Of a stretch of 8,054 nucleotides of DNA, positions 1-6,360 are shown one piece after another. Each line of letters begins with the position of its first letter. Within the stretch, counting starts at the first letter, position 1. A program made the position numbers and the translations under genes. This DNA comes from Dialister sp. (lineage in GTDB: Bacteria > Bacillota > Negativicutes > Veillonellales > Dialisteraceae), in assembly GCA_022722495.1 (NCBI GenBank), contig JAIJLI010000075.1, forward strand, positions 1-8,054, given 5' to 3'. The notes under the pieces were generated by a model, which saw only the letters and a list, made by a program, of their open reading frames with translations, had not been told where the DNA came from and searched no databases.

Positions 1-122
1 GTCTCGGGCATACCGTGGTCGCGGCGGTGCATGACCTGAATATCGCAGCGATGTATTGTGATAGACTGATCGCGATACAGGGTGGGGAGGTGGTCGGCGT
101 GGGGACGCCGAAGAAGCTCCTG
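1..122 (+). repeat. Direct repeat, left copy (within FecE-type ATPase gene)
   Basis: This stretch aligns without gaps to 7933-8054, matching at 115 of 122 bases (hand alignment). The differences fall at 8, 23, 100, 101, 114, 115 and 119. Bases 8, 23 and 119 are silent. The two pairs change Val to Ala and Lys to Ala, so 38 of 40 full codons encode the same residue. The repeat probably extends left beyond the window. Confidence 0.95.
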
Positions 123-227
123 ACACCGGATTTTATCAAAAAACTCTATGATGTGGACTGTGAGATCCACTATGGGGAGGATGAAAGGATGAATATCGTC
201 TATATCCCGCAGCATTGGAAGAAGTAA
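1..227 (+). CDS. ABC transporter ATP-binding protein, FecE/FepC type (3' end only)
   Basis: This is the C-terminal 74 codons of an ATPase that would power import of an iron chelate, haem or corrinoid through a FecCD-type permease at the inner membrane. The reading frame enters from the left edge (first full codon at base 3) and stops with TAA at 225-227. The visible part holds the H-loop (VAAVHDLN, His codon at 30-32), followed by the family's usual run IAAMYCDRLIAIQGGEVVGVG and a tail ending in HWKK. Walker A, the signature motif and Walker B lie outside the window. Family assignment is firm from the H-loop context; the substrate is not readable. The first 122 bases recur almost unchanged at the right edge of the window, so this gene has a truncated paralogue there. 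It probably closes an upstream uptake operon, because a terminator follows 30 bases later. Confidence 0.9.
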   Translation, partial: LGHTVVAAVHDLNIAAMYCDRLIAIQGGEVVGVGTPKKLLTPDFIKKLYDVDCEIHYGEDERMNIVYIPQHWKK

Positions 228-256
228 AGAATGCGTGCGATGATGATTCAAGCTGC

Positions 257-300
257 AATCAAAAAAGCAGGACGTCAGTGACGTGCCTGCTTTTTTGATT
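257..300. terminator. Bidirectional rho-independent terminator
   Basis: A 15-bp perfect inverted repeat (257-271 with 286-300, AATCAAAAAAGCAGG and its complement) encloses a further 5-bp stem (272-276 with 280-284), with one bulged G at 285 and a 3-base loop. The A6 and T6 runs flanking the GC core give a U-tract on either strand. It sits between two convergent genes, the ATPase ending at 227 and the MerR gene ending at 335 on the minus strand, and can serve both. Confidence 0.9.
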
Positions 301-334
301 TGTGATGCTATTCTGGTGTAAAGCAGCTTTACTT

Positions 335-1171
335 TTAAGAGTCAATCCGAATCATGGTGGTCATGATCCATCGGTTTTGCCCCGTCATCCAATACTGGCT
401 CAGGGGAAATACCATGAAGTGATCATCGGCTTTCATGTGATTCCTTCCGATAAAGTCCAGCAGGGCGCGTTTCGTTTCTGCATCAATGACACCATAATGA
501 CCATAGCCGTGGACTTTGAGATAGATGCCCGGCTTCATGGTGTGTACGGCTTGCCCTTTTATACCTGGCATGTGCGGGATGTAATGGGTCAGGAAGGAGT
601 AGGCGGTGGCGGGTTGTTCCTCGTGCAGGGAGGATGACGGTAAAATAAAGCCGAGAATGCTGTCTCGAAAGCAGTTCTCGTCTTGCAGATAAGGGCGGAG
701 AGCCGCGGCCATATGCGAGACGCGATCTTTGACGGGTGCAGACATGTCTATATCCCAGCGATAATATCGGCGTTCTTTCTCCAGCTCGGTGATAAATATC
801 CGGTTTAAAATGAGATGGGGCTGACGTTCCATGGACTGGATGCGTTTTTCAAGGATCTGGCTTTTCTTTTGCAGCTGCTTCATTTGCTCCTGGTACTCGG
901 ATAGCTTCCGCTTATAGATACTAAGAAGAAATTCGTCGCTTCCATGCTGCAAGTATTGATAGATTTCTTCCAGCGGGATATCCATTTTTCTTAGAGTGAT
1001 GAGTATCTTGAGCTGGAAATACTTGGAGAGGAGATAATACCGATAGCCGTTGCTTCCTGTCGCGGTAGCGGTGAAGAAGTTCTTTTTGTCATAGAAGATC
1101 AGAAGCTGTTTGGAGAGGCCGGTGAGCCGGGCCAATTCGCCTGTGGTAAAGTATAATTCTTTATTTTCCAT
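335..1171 (-). CDS. MerR-family transcriptional regulator with C-terminal effector-binding domain
   Basis: This is a 278-residue DNA-binding activator or repressor. The N-terminus carries the MerR winged helix-turn-helix: TTGELARLTGLSKQLLIFYD (about 9-28) and the second DNA-contacting part GYRYYLLSKYFQLK (about 42-55). A Lys/Gln/Glu-rich dimerisation coiled coil follows at about 85-117. The remaining 160 residues resemble the BmrR/BltR type of ligand-binding (GyrI-like) region rather than the short Cys-containing metal site of MerR or CueR, so a small organic or chelate ligand is more likely than a bare metal ion. That last point is inference. The start is set by AAGGGG (1183-1178, minus strand) six bases before the ATG. 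The gene is divergent from the TonB receptor, and the receptor's -35 box overlaps this gene's ribosome binding site. It is therefore the natural candidate to control the uptake operon and itself. Confidence 0.9.
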   Translation of the reverse strand: MENKELYFTTGELARLTGLSKQLLIFYDKKNFFTATATGSNGYRYYLLSKYFQLKILITLRKMDIPLEEIYQYLQHGSDEFLLSIYKRKLSEYQEQMKQLQKKSQILEKRIQSMERQPHLILNRIFITELEKERRYYRWDIDMSAPVKDRVSHMAAALRPYLQDENCFRDSILGFILPSSSLHEEQPATAYSFLTHYIPHMPGIKGQAVHTMKPGIYLKVHGYGHYGVIDAETKRALLDFIGRNHMKADDHFMVFPLSQYWMTGQNRWIMTTMIRIDS

Positions 1172-1181
1172 AATTTTCCCC

Positions 1182-1212
1182 TTGACAATAAAGCCATTGT
1201 ACTTGCTAGATT
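1182..1212 (+). promoter_or_regulatory. Predicted MerR-type promoter of the uptake operon
   Basis: A perfect -35 (TTGACA, 1182-1187) is separated by 19 bases from a -10 (TAGATT, 1207-1212). The over-long 19-bp spacer is the hallmark of promoters that a MerR-family protein activates by DNA distortion. A transcript starting near 1219 would have a leader of about 80 bases before the receptor ATG at 1301. I see no riboswitch-like structure in that leader. Confidence 0.65.
1185..1200. promoter_or_regulatory. Candidate operator: inverted repeat in the promoter spacer
   Basis: ACAAT (1185-1189) and ATTGT (1196-1200) form a dyad with a 6-base centre, beginning in the -35 box and lying mostly in the spacer. 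This is where a MerR-family dimer binds. The dyad is short and its centre lies about 4-5 bases left of the spacer centre, so the assignment to the adjacent regulator is tentative. Confidence 0.45.
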
Positions 1213-1287
1213 AATGAAAGATAAATTTAATATGAATGATAGAAGGCAAAAAGTGAGTGCTTTTTATATTATATCATTCAGTTTGCT

Positions 1288-1295
1288 GAGGAGGA
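1288..1295 (+). promoter_or_regulatory. Ribosome binding site that fixes the TonB receptor start
   Basis: GAGGAGGA lies five bases before ATG 1301. The alternative in-frame ATG at 1214 has no comparable site, falls about where the predicted promoter would start transcription, and would put 29 residues in front of a clean signal peptide. Confidence 0.85.
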
Positions 1296-1300
1296 AAGCG

Positions 1301-3091
1301 ATGAAATTGAAAGGGAAAATCATCATCGGTGCGATGGTTTTGACAGCGATCTCGGGGATGCAGAGTATGGCGCAGAATGTATATGAATTGACTCCAGTTC
1401 TTGTTACCGCGAATAGATATAGCACACCGGATTTAAAGATTCCGGCAGCTACGGAAGTATTCACGCAGGAAAAGATTAAACAACTGGGTGCCCAGACGGT
1501 CATGGATGTAGTGAAGAATATTCCAGGATTTTCATTTACAGCATCGCCTACAGGAAATCAATATGTCGGATTCAGAGGATTAGGACGAAATTATACGGCA
1601 ATTCTTGTTAATGGTATTCCGCTTGGGCAGGATGCTAATTATGACCTGGACGCTATTTCTACAGACACTATTGAGCGTATCGAAGTTGTCAAAGGTGGTT
1701 CTACGGTGCAGTATGGCTCTAGTGCAATGGCTGGTGTTATTAATATCATTACAAAAAAAGAAAGTAGCACATCTAAAGTCGTTGTCGGTGGTGGGGATCA
1801 GCATAAATTAACGGGATCTGTGGATTTAGGACTGAATAAATTAGCTATCAGCTATAATCATAGCCAGTATCGGGATTTTGGTAAAGTTTACACCATGAAC
1901 ACCCGCGCGGGATTTGGCGGATATATTGGAGATAAACAGAAAAAGGACAGTCTGAATGTGCAGTATGCACTGAATGAAGATTGGACTTTCCAGTATATGT
2001 ACACGGAAAGGACGACGGATTGCAGTAAGTTTTTAGCCTCAACAGGAGCTATCAGCCCGGGTTTCCATAGTGTAATCAAATACAATTTTGCACAGATGCA
2101 TTATGCTAAAGATAATGTCTTGGGGGCTGTTTATTATCGCAATCGTGATTGGAAATATAATACAAGCACGCATCAGAAAGGTAACAACTATGGATTTAAC
2201 CTGCAGAATCGCTGGGATATGGAAGATACGAAGCTGACGGCGGGTGTAGAATATGAGAGAGAAAGCACCAAAAACAATACCAATGTAGAGGCGGGAAAGC
2301 GTAACAGCGCGGCTGTCTTTGTGATGACAGATAATAAGATTAATGAGCATCTGAATGTTTTGATGGGAGCTAGAGAGGCTTATGTAGAGAGATCTGGAAG
2401 CAAGCTTTGTCCGCAGTTTCAGATCTTGTGGACTCCGGCAGAACGGGATTCCTATTATGTCAATATTAACCGTTCTATGCGTGCACCTAATGTATACGAA
2501 CAGTGGGGTTCTCCAACACAACTTATGAATCCGGATTTAAAAGCGGAGAGCGGCTGGAACTATGAGATGGGTTGGAAAAAACTTTTTAGTCAGGGAGATT
2601 ATTTTAAAGTCGATCTTTTCCATATGAAAATTGATGATAGAATTTCAAGTCGACGGGTAGGAGAATTGACACAATACTATAATGTTGATGCGTACAAAAA
2701 TACAGGGGTAGAGGTGTCCTATGAAAGCAACCCGTCCTCGCATTTTATGTATAATGTAGGGATGTCCTATGCCAATCCGAAGCAGAAAAAGAAAGGCTTA
2801 TGGGAAAGAACAGAATATAAGCTAGGAGCTAACTGGGGACTGGGTTATAAAGATGATGTCACACAGGCCAATTTGACATTCAATTACTATGGCAAACGCA
2901 GCAACGATGTGGATCGTATGCTGAATCTGGATTTGTCGGCCAGCAGAAAACTTTCTGCTAATGATACAGTTCATTTCTATGTGTACAACTTGCTGGGGCG
3001 GGATGATATACGTTCAACAGGGGCAACTTCCAACACTGGTTCGTTGCTTCCGGAGCGAAACTGGCTCATGACGTTTGAACACAAATTTTAA
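1301..3091 (+). CDS. TonB-dependent outer-membrane receptor
   Basis: This 596-residue outer-membrane beta-barrel would take up a metal chelate or similar cofactor with energy from TonB/ExbBD. A signal peptide (MKLKGK, hydrophobic core, likely cut after SMA at residue 24) is followed by a TonB box-like TPVLVTANR (31-39). The plug domain (about 45-152) contains GFRGLG, ILVNGIPL and IERIEVVKGGSTVQYGSSAMAGVINIIT. The barrel ends in a receptor-typical SMRAPNVYEQWG with NPDLKAESGWNYEMG, and the C-terminal residue is Phe, the usual BAM signal. The length fits BtuB/CirA-sized receptors. Substrate choice (ferric siderophore, haem, corrinoid) cannot be read from sequence. Hand counts suggest it is richer in A+T than the genes after it (44% G+C in 1381-1500 against 63% in 4441-4560). 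It is the first gene of the operon. Confidence 0.93.
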   Translation: MKLKGKIIIGAMVLTAISGMQSMAQNVYELTPVLVTANRYSTPDLKIPAATEVFTQEKIKQLGAQTVMDVVKNIPGFSFTASPTGNQYVGFRGLGRNYTAILVNGIPLGQDANYDLDAISTDTIERIEVVKGGSTVQYGSSAMAGVINIITKKESSTSKVVVGGGDQHKLTGSVDLGLNKLAISYNHSQYRDFGKVYTMNTRAGFGGYIGDKQKKDSLNVQYALNEDWTFQYMYTERTTDCSKFLASTGAISPGFHSVIKYNFAQMHYAKDNVLGAVYYRNRDWKYNTSTHQKGNNYGFNLQNRWDMEDTKLTAGVEYERESTKNNTNVEAGKRNSAAVFVMTDNKINEHLNVLMGAREAYVERSGSKLCPQFQILWTPAERDSYYVNINRSMRAPNVYEQWGSPTQLMNPDLKAESGWNYEMGWKKLFSQGDYFKVDLFHMKIDDRISSRRVGELTQYYNVDAYKNTGVEVSYESNPSSHFMYNVGMSYANPKQKKKGLWERTEYKLGANWGLGYKDDVTQANLTFNYYGKRSNDVDRMLNLDLSASRKLSANDTVHFYVYNLLGRDDIRSTGATSNTGSLLPERNWLMTFEHKF

Positions 3092-3107
3092 TAGGTAAGG
3101 TGAAAGC

Positions 3108-3144
3108 GGGGAATTTCAATCAACTGAAATTCCCTTTTCTTTCT
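3108..3144 (+). terminator. Intra-operon hairpin with T-rich tail (attenuator or partial terminator)
   Basis: A 10-bp perfect stem (GGGAATTTCA 3109-3118 with 3125-3134) has a 6-base loop and is followed by TTTTCTTTCT. It lies 17 bases after the receptor stop. The next gene's ribosome binding site begins at 3147, leaving no room for a separate promoter. The hairpin probably reduces readthrough or protects the upstream mRNA 3' end, giving more receptor than downstream proteins. The stem is only moderately GC-rich and its T-run is interrupted, so termination is likely incomplete. Confidence 0.6.
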
Positions 3145-3146
3145 AT

Positions 3147-3153
3147 AAAGGAG
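3147..3153 (+). promoter_or_regulatory. Ribosome binding site that fixes the binding-protein start
   Basis: AAAGGAG lies six bases before ATG 3160. A longer in-frame reading from GTG 3100 would run through the hairpin and precede the lipoprotein signal with 20 unlikely residues, so 3160 is preferred. Confidence 0.85.
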
Positions 3154-3159
3154 AAAAGT

Positions 3160-4125
3160 ATGCTGAAGAAACTGCTGGGGTTCCTTCTGGCGGCGATCTG
3201 CGTGATCGCGCTAGGCGGATGCATGAGTGATGCGCCGCAGTCAGGGGACGGGTACACGGTGACAGATGCCCGTGGGAAGACGCTGCACATAAAGGAGAAA
3301 CCGAAACGTATCATTTCCACGTATATCTTTGCAGATGAGATATTACTCGATCTGGTATCGCATGACCGCATCGTGGCCATGGACAAATGGATCCACGACC
3401 CGGGGCTATCTATGGCAGTCGAGAGTGCAAAGGATGTCACGACAGAGGTCGATAACAGTCCTGAGCACATGATATCGCTGCGCCCGGATCTGGTGGTGGT
3501 GGGTGAGAGTCAGATCAAGATGGTGCAGTCATTGGAAAGTGCGGGGCTTCCGGTCTTTGTTTACAAGGATGCCAAGTTGATCAAGGATATACCGGATGAG
3601 ATCCGCTCGCTGGGGAGAGCGGTGGGAGAGAATGACAGGGCAGAGACGCTGATCGCAGAGATGGAAAGCCGCTTACGGGACATAGATAAGAAGGTGGCGG
3701 TCATTCCGGAAAACCAGAAGAAGCGGGTGATGCTGGTGCTTCGCTTTGGTCCTATCGGCGGGGAAGGAAACATATTTCATGATGTGTTGACCCGCGCAGG
3801 GACGATAGATGTCTATAATGATGTGCGTCCGCCGGCGCTTTCTGGGAATGGGACATCCATGATTTTAAGCAAGGAGGAATTCGTACAGTCAGATCCAGAT
3901 ATGCTCATTATAGGAAACTGGTCACAAGGGGGCGCTTTTAAAGACAGCGAGCAGCAGCTGCAGGAGATGTATGAAAATCCGGCCTATTCCTCTATGAGAG
4001 CGATACGGGACAAGCAGGTCGTCATCCTGCCGCAGCGGAATGTGAATTGTCTCTCACATCATGTGACGGAAGGGATCGAGACCGTGTATCAGGCAGTCTA
4101 TGAAGGAAAGGGGAGTGCGTCATGA
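3160..4125 (+). CDS. ABC transporter substrate-binding lipoprotein (FecB/BtuF class)
   Basis: This 321-residue solute-binding protein of the helical-backbone class III (Peripla_BP_2) would capture the chelate released by the receptor and hand it to a FecCD-type permease. It begins with a lipoprotein signal, MLKKLLGFLLAAICVIALGGC, whose lipobox LGGC puts the lipidated Cys at residue 21. The mature part opens with the family start YTVTDARGKTLHI and KPKRIIST, then SPEHMISLRPDLVVVGES, a long linking helix (RAVGENDRAETLIAEMESRL) and a C-lobe with DPDMLIIGNW. Near the end, QRNVNCLSHHVTEGIETVY has an unusual Cys and His pair that could touch a ligand or metal (inference). The stop overlaps the next start as ATGA (4122-4125), which indicates translational coupling to the nitrogenase-like gene. 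Substrate unknown. Confidence 0.92.
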   Translation: MLKKLLGFLLAAICVIALGGCMSDAPQSGDGYTVTDARGKTLHIKEKPKRIISTYIFADEILLDLVSHDRIVAMDKWIHDPGLSMAVESAKDVTTEVDNSPEHMISLRPDLVVVGESQIKMVQSLESAGLPVFVYKDAKLIKDIPDEIRSLGRAVGENDRAETLIAEMESRLRDIDKKVAVIPENQKKRVMLVLRFGPIGGEGNIFHDVLTRAGTIDVYNDVRPPALSGNGTSMILSKEEFVQSDPDMLIIGNWSQGGAFKDSEQQLQEMYENPAYSSMRAIRDKQVVILPQRNVNCLSHHVTEGIETVYQAVYEGKGSAS

Positions 4126-5372
4126 TTTTCACGCCGGGAAAGCAGAGAAAGATCATTCACTGTAATCTCATGCAGGCTGCCTTGGGGGTAGTACAAAACC
4201 CAAGATGTGCGGTGGTTATTCATAATGTCAGATCCTGCTCCAAGGTGGTGTGGGATGCGTTCCGCTCGTTGGGAGAAAAATGCAGAGAAATCACTGGGAA
4301 CAGAAAAATGGATGGCTTTCTTTTCTGTACGGGCTTGACCGATCAGGATGCTGTATTTGGCGGCAATGAAAAGCTCAGACGTTGTCTGGAAGATATCTGT
4401 GATGAGATCCATCCCGAAGTGATTTTAGTCGTTTGCGGATGTGTGCCGGGGGTCATTGGGGATGATACCGAGGCGCTGTGTCAGGAGGTAGAAGCGGAAA
4501 CCGGCACGACCGTCGTTCTGCTGCCTGGGCACGGCTTTATGGTGCCGGGCCTGGTGGATACTGTTACTTCCATGGCGCGGCTGCTGTTTGATACATGGAC
4601 TCTTCCGCAGGTGAAGGCAGAAAAAGACCGGGAGATCTGTCTGGTGTCCGGCTTGTCACCGGCTTATAGTTCGCTGGAAGAATATCATGAGCTCATGGAG
4701 GTGCTGCGCCTTTTGGGGTTCACACGCATTCTGTGTCCGCCCGTGGGTGTCAGCAGGAACGATTATATAGACATGGGGCGTGCGTCACAGGTCGTATCGT
4801 TCACCAGGGGGGCTTTTCAGGAACAGGCATCGACAGAGAATGCTCTGTATATGGCACATAGACTGGATGTACCCATGGTGAATTGGACCCATGTCCGCAC
4901 GCCTGCAGAAAGCCGATGTGCTTTTATGGAGATGGCTTCTTTGCGAGAGAAAGAAGAGGTCATGGAAATGTATTGCCGGAAGCAGGAAAGCCGTCTGGTG
5001 AAATTGCTGCAGAAGGGGAAACGTGCTGTTCGTGGGAAAAGCTGCCGGATGCAGCTGGGAATTACCCGGCAGGCAGAGGGGCTGAGGCAGCCGGTGGCAT
5101 TTCTTCGGGCGATGGGGATCGAAGATATCACCATCGTCTTGGCGGCGATGATCCCGCAAGAGGATGAAGCGTCGATACGCTCTGTCGTGGAAACAGAGTG
5201 CGGGGCATTGAAATGGAGCAGGCAGGAGGTATCAGCGGATGTACGGCTGTCTACCGTTTCTTTTGATCTGCGGCAAAGTCATGAGATCCTGATTCCGTCA
5301 TGTCTGGGATATGCGGGATGGATTTCCTTTATCACGCAGATCGTAAAAACCTATGGAGGCTGTGATGAGTAA
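4122..5372 (+). CDS. Nitrogenase component 1-like protein, full-length subunit
   Basis: This 416-residue member of the oxidoreductase/nitrogenase component 1 superfamily is related to NifD/NifK, BchN/BchB and CfbD. Three cysteines match the Fe-S cluster ligands of NifD. Cys14 corresponds to NifD Cys62, Cys39 in HNVRSCSK to Cys88 (HGPVGCSFY), and Cys107 in CGCVPGVIGDD to Cys154 (STCPVGLIGDD). Between them lies TDQDAVFGGNEKL (73-85), the counterpart of NifD's TEKDIVFGG. Where NifD has the cofactor ligand Cys275 (HCYRS), this protein has SFTRG (226-230), so a FeMo-type cofactor is not expected and it is not a nitrogen-fixing enzyme. Such proteins normally act as pairs fed electrons by a NifH-like ATPase. 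The second subunit follows at once, but no reductase is visible. GGGGAG (4110-4115) precedes the ATG, which overlaps the binding-protein stop. The link to uptake suggests reductive processing of an imported metallophore or tetrapyrrole (inference). Confidence 0.88.
   Translation: MIFTPGKQRKIIHCNLMQAALGVVQNPRCAVVIHNVRSCSKVVWDAFRSLGEKCREITGNRKMDGFLFCTGLTDQDAVFGGNEKLRRCLEDICDEIHPEVILVVCGCVPGVIGDDTEALCQEVEAETGTTVVLLPGHGFMVPGLVDTVTSMARLLFDTWTLPQVKAEKDREICLVSGLSPAYSSLEEYHELMEVLRLLGFTRILCPPVGVSRNDYIDMGRASQVVSFTRGAFQEQASTENALYMAHRLDVPMVNWTHVRTPAESRCAFMEMASLREKEEVMEMYCRKQESRLVKLLQKGKRAVRGKSCRMQLGITRQAEGLRQPVAFLRAMGIEDITIVLAAMIPQEDEASIRSVVETECGALKWSRQEVSADVRLSTVSFDLRQSHEILIPSCLGYAGWISFITQIVKTYGGCDE
5355..5359 (+). 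promoter_or_regulatory. Ribosome binding site that fixes the second subunit's start
   Basis: GGAGG lies five bases before ATG 5365, inside the end of the preceding gene. The in-frame ATG at 5353 would have this site after it rather than before it, so 5365 is the better start. The two genes then overlap by eight bases. Confidence 0.75.
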
Positions 5373-6042
5373 GCTGGATCGATGGCGGGTGTGCAAAGAA
5401 GAAACGGCCATGGCGGGAGCGGCTGCGGCGTTTCTCAGTATTTCCGATCTGGGGTTGGTTCTGGATTCGCCCATGTGGTGCTCGGCTTTGACCTCTCGGA
5501 GGATCGCAGAGTGTGAGCCTCTTTGGGCGAGGCGGATTTACAGCACGCTGATCGAGGAGAATGACCTGGTCTTTGGAGCAAAGAAGAAACTGCTGCAAGT
5601 GGCACAGGATATGTGGCAGGAGTCGGACTATGCTGTCATGGGGGTAGCCGTGAACTGTGGACCGGCGTTGATGGGGGATGATATCGAGGGGATCTGCCAG
5701 TCTGCGATGGACATTCCCGTGTGCGTATCTGACGCCAGCGGGTTTACTGGTGATGCCAATCGGGGTTGGTCGGACGCTATGATTTCTCTGCTGCGTAAAG
5801 TGCCTCACTTTTCAGAGAAGAAGCAGGCGGGGAAAATCAATGTGATCGGTCCGTGTATTCTGGACCCTGCGTCCGATGAAAGAGGGAATAAAGTGTTGTT
5901 CATTCCTGGCGGGCAGCCAATGAAGTACGAAGAGCTAGCCCGGCTGTCGGAAGCAGAAATGAATCTGGTCGTGCATCCCAGAGGTCTTGCTGTGGCGCGC
6001 TGGCTGCAAGAACACGCGCACGTGCCGTACAGCATTCAGTAG
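5365..6042 (+). CDS. Nitrogenase component 1-like protein, second subunit, C-terminally truncated
   Basis: This 225-residue reading frame is about half the usual 400-450 residues of component 1 subunits. The N-terminal half is intact: Cys10 in RWRVCKEETAMAGAAAAF, Cys39 in DSPMWCSAL, and Cys98 in VNCGPALMGDDIEGIC match the three cluster cysteines of the superfamily. ENDLVFGAKKKL (66-77) is the conserved FGG-type segment. The second domain starts (KINVIGPCILDP) and reaches NLVVHPRGLAVARWLQEH, equivalent to the SPEGLALARYLEE stretch of relatives, then stops at VPYSIQ. One frame over, from 6039, the translation VGVKPVPNARLFWHLL continues the family pattern until the left inverted repeat of the AAA cassette, where it meets TGA at 6096. 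A one-base deletion near 6037-6042 followed by insertion or deletion is therefore likely. The Fe-S half-site could still fold, but the third domain is missing. Probably non-functional, unless a half-length form exists. Confidence 0.8.
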   Translation: MSKLDRWRVCKEETAMAGAAAAFLSISDLGLVLDSPMWCSALTSRRIAECEPLWARRIYSTLIEENDLVFGAKKKLLQVAQDMWQESDYAVMGVAVNCGPALMGDDIEGICQSAMDIPVCVSDASGFTGDANRGWSDAMISLLRKVPHFSEKKQAGKINVIGPCILDPASDERGNKVLFIPGGQPMKYEELARLSEAEMNLVVHPRGLAVARWLQEHAHVPYSIQ

Positions 6043-6084
6043 GAGTCAAGCCTGTGCCCAATGCTCGGTTATTCTGGCATCTTC

Positions 6085-6099
6085 TAAGGAAACGCTGAT
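6085..6099 (+). repeat. Left inverted repeat of the AAA cassette
   Basis: TAAGGAAACGCTGAT pairs with 7590-7604, with one mismatch at base 6088. Its inner TGA (6096-6098) closes the shifted frame that continues the truncated nitrogenase-like gene. Confidence 0.6.
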
Positions 6100-6258
6100 G
6101 CAATCACAGAGTCAGTATTTCCCTATATATAATGACGCCCTTTAGCTATAGCCGGCAGCGTGGATAAAAGGCATGCAATCATTCGAGAAAGACTGGGGAA
6201 TCGTATAGACTTTTAAGCGGCGCGGAAGTTCGCACTTATTCTTGGGTTTTCATTAGGG
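6100..6258. other. Non-coding left part of the AAA cassette
   Basis: I see no gene, RNA gene or convincing promoter in this stretch. A TATATAAT-like run near 6124-6131 lacks a recognisable -35 partner. Together with the hairpin that follows, it makes up the gene-free 318 bases between the truncated subunit and the AAA ATPase. Confidence 0.4.
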
Positions 6259-6321
6259 AAGCCAGTTAACGTTGCAGATATTGAGATTTTCATAAAAACT
6301 GCAACGTTAACTGGCTTTTTT
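6259..6321 (+). terminator. 19-bp perfect inverted repeat followed by a T-run
   Basis: AAGCCAGTTAACGTTGCAG (6259-6277) pairs perfectly with 6299-6317 across a 21-base loop, and T residues run to 6321. On the plus strand this is a plausible terminator that insulates the AAA ATPase from the uptake operon. The long loop, long stem and central palindromic GTTAAC also fit a protein-binding site or a remnant of a small inverted-repeat element. Confidence 0.6.
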
Positions 6322-6360
6322 CTCGTAGGCAGATATAATAAAGAAAGGAGGCTTTCTACT

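Noticed and set aside
302..637. Open plus-strand frame of 111 codons
   Set aside because: It lies antisense to the MerR regulator's effector domain, lacks a ribosome binding site and has no recognisable motif.
1210..1243. Possible Fur box in the AT-rich receptor leader
   Set aside because: Only about half of the 19 consensus positions match in the best register, no better than expected in AT-rich DNA.
1213..1300. Possible cobalamin or other riboswitch in the receptor leader
   Set aside because: The leader is about 80 bases, too short for a cobalamin riboswitch, and I see no conserved core or strong stem.
2039..2521. Minus-strand frame of 160 codons
   Set aside because: It is antisense to the receptor barrel and has no family features.
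5332..5808. Minus-strand frame of 158 codons
   Set aside because: It is antisense to the second nitrogenase-like subunit, whose cysteine motifs are conserved; it has an Arg/His/Pro-rich composition typical of a shadow frame.
4122..6042. Nitrogen fixation genes
   Set aside because: No NifH, cofactor genes or FeMo-co cysteine; the context is metallophore uptake, so only superfamily membership is claimed.
6334..6339. TATAAT as a -10 box for the AAA ATPase
   Set aside because: Transcription would start about at the ribosome binding site, and no -35 lies 17 bases upstream.
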